Shown: positions 56,065 to 64,000 of the stretch, piece after piece
Layout of the letters: each line of letters opens with the position of its first letter
Position numbering within the stretch: position 1 is the stretch's first letter
Origin: Branchipolynoe longqiensis
Taxonomy: Eukaryota > Annelida > Polychaeta > Phyllodocida > Polynoidae
Direction of reading: 5' to 3'
Assembly: GCA_030323885.1 (NCBI GenBank)
Contig: CM059198.1
Coordinates: 10,454,462-10,518,461 of the forward strand
Length of the DNA stretch: 64,000 nt
Notes under the pieces: model-generated
What the model saw: only the letters and a program-made list of their open reading frames with translations
The model's database searches: none
Told to the model about the DNA's origin: nothing
Position numbers and translations under genes: made by a program

Positions 56065-57293
56065 ATGCCTAATGCACGAGGCCGGGGGAGGCGCGCCGCC
56101 CGCCGGGAGGCCCAGCGCATCTCAGAGGCAGGATCGACCGAGTCGACTCACTCATCCGCCCCTTCATCACCGCCTCAGGCCGCCCCTCTCCCACGGACCG
56201 CCCCCGGCGACCCCCCCTCGGAATGGGGGCGCACCATGCAGGCCACATTACTCGACACGGTCGCGGCCATGGAGCACATGACCGCGAGACTCGACATTCT
56301 CGACGCCCGGGATCAGCGCGGAGCCGCGCCCTACCACGCCCCCGCCGCGGCCGCCGCGCCCCCGCCGGCGCCGCCCCAGCACATCGACCCTCCCCGCGCG
56401 GCCCGCCATACCGTGGGGGGGGCCCACCCGCCTCCGCCGCCCCTGCCGGCGGCCCCGGGGGCCATCCACTCGGATTACCTCCGTTTCACCAGGGGAGGGG
56501 CATCCGCCTCTCAGCCCTCGGACGCGCCGCCTCCACTCCACTACCACGACGCCCACGCCCACTCGGCCACCTCCGCTGCAGATGCCGTGCGCGAGATACT
56601 CGACTCGGCCGACACTCACAATGCCGGTCGACGTAAAGGTATCTCGCCCCATTATATATTTCCCTGTGACCTTATTGAGCGGGGGGCGGAGAGGAAGGCG
56701 GTGAAGCGAGGGGAGGCCACCAAGGACGAGTACACCCTCGCCCTCCGCATGCTCGAGGCTCACCCCGCCTTCCCCGCCCACTCCCTTCCCGGACTCAGCC
56801 ACCACGCCCTCACCATACATAGGGACAATCTCGTCCACCCCTGGGCTACCGTCCGCCGCTATTCCGAGACGGTATTCACTTGGATCGCGGACGGTAGGCT
56901 CCCTCACGGCTGGCACGACCCCACCGCCATCAACATGCTCCGCATGGAGGCCCTCACCACGCCCATAGTCGCCCTATCCATCCCCGCCCGCACCCACACC
57001 GACCTCCCCCGCCCCGCCCCCAGACCTCTCCTCCCCCGCCCCCCCCCACCGACACCAGGGTCCCCTACCTCCGGGAATCTCACGGCGCCCCCTGCCCCTC
57101 CTGGAACCGTGACCCCGCCTCCTGCGACCGGGCAGGCGCCGGCGAGACTCACGGGGAGGGGGCGTCGAAGTACCGACACACATGCGCATATTGCGCCAAC
57201 GTAAGGAAATTCCTTACAATGCACTCTGAGGCCGTTTGCAATAGCAAAAGGACCCGGGACCGGGGGGGCCCCGCCCCCGCGGCGGATTTTTAG
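56065..57293 (+). CDS. Gag-like protein of YR element, one frameshift
   Basis: ATG at 56065 (MPNARGRGRRAARREAQR). N-terminus Arg-rich, then Ala/Pro-rich. The conserved core is near residues 190-300 (YIFPCDLIERGAERKAVKRG, TVFTWIADGRLPHGWHD). The frame shifts by -1 between 57000 and 57084, in a poly-C stretch. It then continues as a Cys/His cluster (CPSWNRDPASCD, HTCAYCANVRK, HSEAVC) and ends AADF-stop at 57291. It is the longest of the three gag copies in the window. Structural and nucleic-acid-binding role is inferred from position and motif. The break may be a sequencing error, since the other copies read through. Confidence 0.82.
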
Positions 57294-57937
57294 TCCGCCG
57301 CCCCCTCCAGCCCGGCCCGGAGGGACCCAGCCGGCCCCACCCACCCCCCCACGCCGACCCACGCACACCCATAACCGACCACCCTCACATCTCACCGCCC
57401 ACTGAATTCCCGCCCCCTCACATCTCGCCGCCCCCTCACATCCCGCCGCCCGCCCGGCCCGCCCGCGCCCTGACCGCAGAGCACCCAACCGCTCACACCA
57501 CACCAGGCTTCAAAGCCCCCCCCCCCTGCCGCCACCCGCCGCGGCCCAACAGACCCTCTATCTCACCGCCACCCTGCACCCAACCGCCACTCCCCTCTCA
57601 TCTCTGCCGACCACCCGGCCCCCCCCCGCCTCGACCTCACCACAGGCCCCGCCGTCTCTCTCTTATCTCTACCCTCCAGCAACCACCCTCCCGCCGCCCC
57701 CGCCCCCCACCACCCTCCCCGCCCCCCCCCCCACAACCTCCCCCCGCCGACTCTGCCCGTCCCGATCCTATCTCCCGGCCGTCCCCTGATTCCGACCCCC
57801 CCCACCCCACCCCCCAACCTCCTTCGCCGCCCCCGTAACCTCTCCTACCTCGCTCCTCCTTCCCCCCTCCCCATCCCTCCCCCCCACGACTCAGCGAAGT
57901 CATCTCTGAAACGTCGTTCAACCCCGCAACATCCAAG

Positions 57938-59706
57938 GTGGGGGACTCCCTCCCCGCGCCCCTCCTGCGGGCCCCTCCCCACCACGATATACCGGCCCCC
58001 TCCTCCTCGCTATTCTGGGGGCCCCACGCTTCAAAAGAAGCCTGGGCCCGCTACCCCACCTTCACCCGCGCATACACCGCCCTCAGGGAAGCGGGCCTCC
58101 CTAATTTTTTGGCCGCCCGCATCCCCCTCCCCTCTGGCCTCCACATCCCCGCATGGCGCGACCGCCTCCGCGACTACCCCGACCCCGCCCTCCTCGACCT
58201 ACTCGAGTTCGGCTTCCCCGCCAACTTCTCCGCCTCTACCCCCCCCCCGCCCTACCTTTACCAACCACCGCGAGGCCCCTGAGCACGCCCCCCACATAGA
58301 GGCCTTCATCAATACCGAGCTCGCCCTCGGCGCCCTCGCGGGCCCCTTCACCATTCCTCCCTTCACTCCCTGGACCCAGGTCTCCCCCATGATGACCCGC
58401 CCCAAATCCGACCCGGGCAAGAGGCGGGTCATCGTCGACCTCTCCTTCCCCCCCGGCGCCAGCGTCAATGCCGGCATCCCCCGCCGGGAATACCTCGGGA
58501 AACCCCACTCCTACACCCTCCCTTCAGTCGCTGACCACGGGCGCCGCCTCACGGCCGAGGGCTCCGGCGCATACCTCTGGTCAGCCGACATCTCCCGCGC
58601 ATACCGGCAGCTCCGCGCCGACCCCCTCGCCTGCCCCCTCTACGGCATCACCCTCAATCAGAGGGTGTACATCGACCTTGCCCTCCCCTTTGGCTGCCGC
58701 TCCTCGGGCGCCGCCTGCGTCCGTGTGACGGCCGCCGTCGCCTGGATAATGAGGCGCGACGGCTTCCACACACTGGTATACGTCGACGACTTTGTCGGGT
58801 GCGAGGCCTCATACCTCGGGGCCTGCCAGGCATTTGACGCCTTCCTCGCCCTAGCTGCCGCCCTCGGGCTCGACGTGGCCCCTGGGAAGTGCCACCCCCC
58901 TGCTGTCCGCCTCACCTGGCTGGGCTTTGCCCTCGACAGCGAGGCGATGACTGTCCGCATCGCCCCCGACAAAGTCGACGACCTCATCCTCTCCTGCGAG
59001 GCCCGCCTCACCTGCCCTGCCATAACTCGCCGCGAGCTCCAGAGCCTCCTCGGGCGCCTAAACCATGTGGGCAGCTGTGTGCTCCCCGCCCGGAGGTTCA
59101 TGAGTCGCCTCCTCGGGGCGCTCCGCCGCTGCTTCGGCTGCGCCTCGCTCACCCTCGACGACGACGCCCTCCGGGACCTGAGGTGGTTCGCCCTCTACGG
59201 CCGGGCCTCCAACGGCCTCCACCTCCTCCGCGCCCCGGCAGGGCGCGTCCATGTCATAGAGTGCGACTCCTGCCTCACGGGCGGAGGGGCCTACTCCGCC
59301 ACCCACTGCTACGCCCGAGGGTACACCCTCGACTTCCGGGCGCGGTTCCCCGACATTCATGAGCTGGAGGCCGTCAACCTCGTGGTTGCACTCCGCGCCC
59401 TCATCCCTGAGGACGTGGCGGGGGCCACCATCGTGATCAACACAGACAACATGGCCTCCGCCGCCTCCCTCACCTCGGGCCGCGCCCGCGATGCTACCCT
59501 CGGGACCTGCGCTCGGGAGCTCTGGCTCCTGCTTTACCCTCACCGTCCTCCACAAGCCCGGGGCCGAGCTCGTCCTCGCCAACGCTCTCAGCCGCGCCCA
59601 CCTCGACGGACCCTGGGCCGAGGTGGCCCGCGCCGGCATCGCCCGCCTCGGGCTCCACAGCATATCCCCTTCCCATGACGCCTTCCCCTTTAACCCCGGC
59701 CTCTGA
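57938..59706 (+). CDS. YR-element reverse transcriptase-RNase H, frameshifts
   Basis: It opens with MGDSLPAPLLRAPPHHDI. A frameshift in the poly-C run near 58245 leads to the RT: RVIVDLSFPPG (58428), WSADISRAYRQLRADPL (58578), LPFGCRSSGAACVRV and the catalytic YVDDF (near 58780). RNase H follows: IECDSCLTGGGAYS (59255), HELEAVNLVVALRAL, INTDNMASAASL (59435). A second frameshift near 59530 leads to TVLHKPGAELVLANALSRAH and the stop at 59706. The true start may lie further upstream in the Pro-rich linker. It copies the element RNA into DNA. Confidence 0.88.
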
Positions 59707-60700
59707 TGCAGGTTTCCCCCCGGCCGAGGTGGAGGACATCGCCCGCCTGCGCCTCGCCTCCCTGGCCCCCTCGACGTGGAGGAATCGCCGGCGCCAGGCC
59801 CGCGACTACGTGACATACTGTGTCGCCCGAGGGCTCGCCCCCCTCGCCCCCACCGACTTCCAGATCGCCGGCTACACTGCCTACCTGCACGCCCGAGGCC
59901 TCGCCCCGGCCTCCATCAAGAACGCCCTCTCCGGGGCGCGCACCTGGACCGGGGCGGCCGGAGGGTCAACCACCGCCTTCGACTCTGCCCTCGCCAAGGA
60001 CGTCTGCCGAGGTGCCGAGCGCGCCTCGACCCACGCGCCTCGCCAGGCGCCCCCTCTGACGCCTCCTCTGCTCGCCATCGTCATCGCCCACCTCGCCCTC
60101 GCCGGACCAGCCTCACTCACCCCTCGGGCCGCCCTTCTCCTCGGGTACTTCGGCATGCTCCGACAATCCAACCTGCTGTCGCCAAGTCCCGAGGGCTGGG
60201 GGGGCCCCCACACCATCACCCGCGGCGACGTCGCCCCTGCCCCCGGCGGCCTCCGGGTCACGGTCAGGACCTCAAAGACCATATCCGGGCCCTCGGGCGC
60301 CGTCGCCCTCTTCATCCCTGCCTGCCCGAGGCCGGGCCTCTGCCCTCTGGCCGCCTGGAACGCGGCCACCCGGCAGTGCCCCGTGCCTCCCGACGCCCCA
60401 GCGTTCATCATGCCCTCCGGTCGCCCCCTCGACCCGCGCACACTCACTGCCCTCATGCGAGGCGCCCTTCACGCCCGAGGTGTCCGGGGGGCCGAGGCCT
60501 TCACTCTCCACAGCCTCCGCCGGGGCGCCGCCCAGGCCTGCCACACTGCCGGAGTCCACATCTCCGACATCATGGCCCAAGGGACCTGGACTTCCGAGGC
60601 GGTCCACGCCTACGTCCCCCGCCTCGCTCCCTCGGCGGCCCCTCGAGCCCTCTCTTCTCTCCTGGTTGAGGGCTCCTCGGGCCCACCTCCCAACTACTGA
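59675..60700 (+). CDS. YR-element tyrosine recombinase
   Basis: An open 341-codon frame overlapping the end of RNase H. N-terminal core-binding domain: STWRNRRRQARDYVTYC, GYTAYLHARGLAPASIKNAL (about residues 30-95). Catalytic part: Arg in GYFGMLRQSNLLS (near 60160), HSLRRGAAQACH (near 60508), Trp in GTWTSEA and nucleophile Tyr in VHAYV (near 60605). It should integrate circular cDNA. The C-terminus runs into repeat B1 (VEGSSGPPPNY-stop). Confidence 0.92.
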   Translation: MTPSPLTPASDAGFPPAEVEDIARLRLASLAPSTWRNRRRQARDYVTYCVARGLAPLAPTDFQIAGYTAYLHARGLAPASIKNALSGARTWTGAAGGSTTAFDSALAKDVCRGAERASTHAPRQAPPLTPPLLAIVIAHLALAGPASLTPRAALLLGYFGMLRQSNLLSPSPEGWGGPHTITRGDVAPAPGGLRVTVRTSKTISGPSGAVALFIPACPRPGLCPLAAWNAATRQCPVPPDAPAFIMPSGRPLDPRTLTALMRGALHARGVRGAEAFTLHSLRRGAAQACHTAGVHISDIMAQGTWTSEAVHAYVPRLAPSAAPRALSSLLVEGSSGPPPNY

Positions 60701-60868
60701 CAGTGCCGGACATTACGCTCACATTGACATGAGCATGCATCAAAACAATTATAGTTTACCTTGCCTGTACTTGACTTTACAATGTATGTTCAAAACGCCT
60801 CGGGCATTACCCAATAAAATGCCCTCTTTTCCACTTCCGCCTCCTCGTCCTTCCTTGCCGCGCATCGG
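60664..60868 (+). repeat. Split direct repeat B1
   Basis: Starts GGTTGAGGGCTCCTCGGG inside the recombinase end and ends CGCGCATCGG. Compared with B2 (61118-61334) it lacks about 10 bases near 60730. Contains the poly(A)-signal hairpin at 60802-60824. Confidence 0.9.
60802..60824 (+). promoter_or_regulatory. Poly(A)-signal hairpin
   Basis: Arms GGGCATT (60802-60808) and AATGCCC (60818-60824) present AATAAA (60813-60818) in the loop and stem base. In B2 the same hairpin has 8 bp (61267-61274, 61283-61290). In the 8.4-kb element the arms are GAGGCGT/ACGCCTC. Confidence 0.75.
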
Positions 60869-61117
60869 TCGTAATGCTCGCATTGCGTTTGATGCGAGGT
60901 CAGGGAGGACGCACCCCCCCCCCTCTTCTCTCTCCCCCCCCCTCCTCTCTCCTCCAGCTCTTTCCCTCTTACATAACCCCCCCCCTCTCCTCCTGCCTTA
61001 TATACCCACCTCCGGGCCTCTCACTGGGCAACTCGCCCTCCTGCCTTCCACATGACTCTTTCCTCCCTTATCTCTTTTCCCCACCCACCATCCCTATACA
61101 CCAACTCTCCATTATAG
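60869..61117 (+). repeat. Split direct repeat A2
   Basis: Copy of A1, from TCGTAATGCTCGCATTGCG to the TATACACCAACTCTCC region, directly joined to B1 and B2. Confidence 0.88.
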
Positions 61118-61334
61118 GGTTGAGGGCTCCTCGGGCCCACCTCCCAACTACTGACATTGCCAGACATTACGCTCACATTGACGCTCTCATCATGAGCATG
61201 CATCAAAACAATTATAGTTTACCTTGCCTGTACTTGACTTGTTACAATGTATGTTCAAAACGCCTCGGGCATTTACCCAATAAAATGCCCTCTTTTCCAC
61301 TTCCGCCTCCTCGTCCTTCCTTGCCGCGCATCGG
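61118..61334 (+). repeat. Split direct repeat B2 (3' end)
   Basis: Copy of B1 ending GCATCGG. Holds AATAAA at 61279-61284 in its hairpin, the expected 3' end of the element RNA. Confidence 0.9.
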
Positions 61335-61416
61335 AGAACCATAGAAATTAATGAATAATTAAATATATTGCAGTAAATACAGAGTTCATCATCTTCTCAA
61401 AAATATCCAGCATTGG
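61333..61416 (+). repeat. 84-bp flanking duplication, right copy
   Basis: Starts at the last GG of B2 and ends CATTGG. Four differences from 55742-55825. Confidence 0.93.
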
Positions 61417-62706
61417 ATGAACGAGAACGGGTTATGATGACGTTGGATGAAATATGTAAGCTCAGCCACCCTCCCAAGGCCAACTTAGGGTATTCTGTGG
61501 CTATTGCAGGCTCAGTCTACATAAAGGTGTGTCAGGGCCCTTCTGCCAAGAACAACAGCCGTTTCTGGAAATCGGGCACGGTTTGCCCTTAGGTAGAGTG
61601 AGCCACATACAAAGTGACATACTGCGGAGTCAGTCGCTCCGATAAAAAGGCATCGAGTCACTCCTTGTCCATTTATACGTCGAGTCAGAAAGCCGTATGA
61701 CCGCGGGTTGGGTGGGAATCCGCCTAAGCAAAAGACAACTAAGTCTAAACTTTTTGCAGTGACTATCTCCTCCAACTTGACAAAAAGAGAGGTTGGTACG
61801 TGAGTTGTGTCTCACAAAGCTTCAGCACCTTAACTTCATCAGTGATGTACATGATATACAAGCATAATGTAATTTCATCTCCTGGATCCAGATCGATGGT
61901 TACATAATCTTCATTCACTGTGTCAAGGCACATTCCAAGAAACCTGCCCAATTCAACTAGTGCAGTTAGTGATCTCCATAGAATGTTACATGATTTCCAT
62001 AGTAGGTATGGACAGTACATTTAAAGAGGGATAAGAAATGGGAACTAACTCCATGTATAACCTGAACTTCACACATGATAAGGCAGGAGGACCAGATGCC
62101 ATGTCGGATTGGGCTGCGTCTGCCGAGCAGAAGTCACCATATCTGACTGACGGAGCCATCATTTTGTCACCCTGAACTGGCTTAGCACAGACTGGTGGTT
62201 AGACTACTAATACTACTAAAAGAACTATCTTGTATTACTTCCTTTTTTAATTTGGTTATTTCCTCGTATGAAATCTGAGAAACCCAGGGAATACAGTTCT
62301 TCATTCAATCATGTTGCTTGAGTAGTGCTCGAATTCTGAAAGGCAATCTTCACATGGTGATTGCACTCTGAAAAATTAAAAATTAATTTTTGCACCTTCA
62401 AGAATTTTATGACAGGTGATGATAACTAGACTGTTCAAGTATCATCTGGAAATGTGCATGTGAAGTTTCATTACTATACTATCATGAAACCCTATAAAAA
62501 TGAATGATCTATTAACTCACCCACTTATTTCTGAGCCCTGGCTGAGGTTGAAAATTCGATCAGCCCCCAAGATTTGTCCACCAAGCCGGTTGATGATAGA
62601 GGTTTTTTCTGAAAGACTACAAGCCAAACTTATTCAGAAAAACCATAAACCATTTTTTTCGAGAAACACAATGTGTTAATACCACAGCTAGAATATCACG
62701 CAACAG
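61417..62706. other. No gene recognised; probable TUBE1 intron
   Basis: No exon with tubulin similarity or other recognised feature. The end is a splice acceptor. Confidence 0.4.
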
Positions 62707-62847
62707 GTTGGACCAGATGTTCTCTGATGGATTTGCTCGTGACCACCAACTGCTGAGCGCGGACCCCAAGCACAGCCTCTACTTGTCATGTGCACTCATG
62801 GTACGTGGCAACATAGAGGCCTCCGACATCAGGCGCAAAATTGACAG
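62707..62847 (+). CDS. TUBE1: Epsilon-tubulin exon
   Basis: A 141-bp exon with a CAACAG acceptor and a GTACCC donor. The first base completes a split codon and the exon ends in phase 2. It encodes LDQMFSDGFARDHQLLSADP, then KHSLYLSCALMVRGNIEASD and IRRKID, closely matching what I recall of the C-terminal half of epsilon-tubulin (LDQMFSDAF, KHSLYLACALMVRGN) and unlike alpha or beta tubulin (FRG at the corresponding place). Epsilon-tubulin acts at centrioles and basal bodies, supporting triplet microtubules. No other exon of the gene was found in the window. Confidence 0.9.
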
Positions 62848-62942
62848 GTACCCTTCTTTATTTGTAGCACTTTCGACACACCCACACTTTGATGAAGTGA
62901 GTAATGCTTATTTTACACCATATTGGCAGCAGTTTACAGTGG

Positions 62943-63163
62943 TAGATCACCTGTACAGAACATGTTTATCTGTTACTAGTAGTGCTTGGTGAGTCATTTG
63001 TACAGAACATACTAACCTGTCACTAGTAGTGTTTGGTAGATCGTCCATACAGAACATGTTTACCTGTCACTAGTAGTGTTTGGTGGGCCATCTGTACAGA
63101 ACATACTAACCTGTCAATAGTAGTGTTTGGTAGATCGTCTGTATAGAACATGTTTACCTGTTA
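62943..63163 (+). repeat. 47-bp tandem repeat
   Basis: 4.7 copies (62943, 62990, 63037, 63084, 63131). Odd units carry GAACATGTTTA, even units GAACATACTAA, so the array has a 94-bp dimeric period. Probably intronic in TUBE1. Confidence 0.92.
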
Positions 63164-64000
63164 GGGTATGCGGGTAATGCAGTACCTATCTGCTAAAATA
63201 CCTCAGGGTGTTTGACGCCCCTGCCTTGCAAAGTTATAAACCACTGCCTTGTGGTATAGGTTCTTGATAGAATCAACGGCTAAGGGAGCAAACCCTAACA
63301 GAAAACCATGCTTCCGTGGCAGCATTAAGGGCGGTGATGAAGGGAACTCCCAACATCTCCCGGCCAGCTACTGCACCTGTCTTGACGTGTTCTTGCCGGT
63401 GTGAAACCTCTATTTGCTCCCCGAGAGAGTGCTGCTGGTAACTTGCACAACCGCACAGAACAGCGGCGGTTAAGAAATAAAAGCAGTCTTTGTCGCATTG
63501 CGACCGACAGCATGATGAGAATATCATGGCAAGTCTAGTGACTCTAATATATCAATATCCATCGTAAAATGACATCAGGGCCTATATGTATGTGTCCGGT
63601 GTGGCGGTTTCAGCTTGTTCCCGTGCTCAGCCGTGTCCCGTTGCTTCTGCGCATGCGTGGATTTCGCATCAACTCGGGTCACCCGAGCCACTTATTGGCG
63701 CATACGCACATCCTACAAACTCGGGTCGAATAATTGAATACGCTTCTCCGCGCTCGGGTGGACAATTTTTTCTTTTTTTTTTAATAACCGATAAAACTAC
63801 AGCAAAATAGGATTTAAAGTATTTTATGATGGCCTAGTTTAGCTATAGTTCCATTTCATTAAACTAACTTATTCTTTTTTTGCACACGACACGTGTATTT
63901 GTCGACTCCACTCGCCATGTTCTATTTGAAATTCTGACGATTCGGATGACCCGAGTCGCCTGGGTAGTGTTAATCGATTACGGCCATGCTTATTAGATTC
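63164..64000. other. No gene recognised
   Basis: No exon recognised. A palindrome, CTCGGGTCACCCGAG, lies at 63673-63687, and related CTCGGGT/ACCCGAG pieces occur at 63720-63760 and 63945-63957. Confidence 0.4.

Larger units (their letters stand above)
55826..61334 (+). mobile_element. Nearly complete YR retroelement with split direct repeats
   Basis: Order: A1 (55826-56064), gag (56065-57293), linker, RT-RNase H (57938-59706), tyrosine recombinase (59675-60700), B1 (60664-60868), A2 (60869-61117), B2 (61118-61334). This A1...B1-A2-B2 plan is that of PAT/Kangaroo/Ngaro elements. No methyltransferase-like segment is seen between RNase H and recombinase, which favours a Ngaro-like affinity. B1-A2 gives the joined circle sequence GCATCGG-TCGTAATG. 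Frame breaks occur at or near poly-C runs. The recombinase is open. Confidence 0.92.

Overview
This is eukaryotic (metazoan) DNA, not bacterial. Two host genes are recognisable on the + strand from intron-flanked exons: the last two coding exons of a lipin (phosphatidate phosphatase, LPIN) at 4805-4908 and 5987-6200, and one exon of epsilon-tubulin (TUBE1) at 62707-62847. The Jockey-like LINEs with an RNase H domain, the tRNA-derived SINEs and the abundance of tyrosine-recombinase (YR) retrotransposons suggest a marine invertebrate, possibly a mollusc. That is inference; no species can be named. Most of the window is mobile DNA, nested several layers deep.

Layout. 0-8.4 kb: a degraded Jockey-like LINE with SINEs inserted in it, a minisatellite, and the 3' end of LPIN. 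8.4-11.4 kb: a minus-strand, non-autonomous YR retroelement with split direct repeats. 12.3-13.9 kb: a TAA-flanked inverted-repeat element holding a foldback and a large TG/CA palindrome, then a full-length SINE. 14.3-28.5 kb: an old DIRS element split by a TTAA-flanked transposon-like element, which itself holds a younger, nearly complete DIRS (18.2-23.0 kb). A LINE fragment and a second TTAA element also lie inside the old DIRS. 29.7-32.0 kb: a minus-strand LINE interrupted by a split-direct-repeat fragment, then a 499-base assembly gap (32029-32527).

32.5-42.5 kb: a block I could not assign. It carries a long gene for an unknown zinc-finger and coiled-coil protein (33906-36770). An in-frame TGA in it falls inside a 102-nt intron that preserves the frame. 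Downstream lie several kb of AT-rich DNA with unusual hairpins and short repeats. 43.4-46.7 kb: a NADAR-domain remnant and a truncated split-direct-repeat element. 47.5-51.2 kb: a LINE remnant, a SINE split by a solo LTR, and a Gypsy pol remnant split by a third TTAA element that carries its own nested MITE. 53.2-55.2 kb: a five-exon minus-strand gene with homeodomain-like and HMG-box-like segments and one in-frame TAG. 55.8-61.3 kb: a nearly complete GC-rich YR retroelement (gag, RT-RNase H, YR) with split direct repeats A1 ... B1-A2-B2, bounded on both sides by an 84-bp direct duplication. The window ends in TUBE1.

Best candidates for something new: the split-direct-repeat YR family, whose poly(A) signal sits on a hairpin that covaries between subfamilies and one of whose members lies inside an 84-bp duplication; the unassigned gene at 33.9-37.1 kb with its hairpin-rich surroundings; and the TTAA element family that carries a higher-order TG/CA minisatellite. 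Several frame breaks in the GC-rich elements fall in or next to poly-C runs and could be sequence errors.
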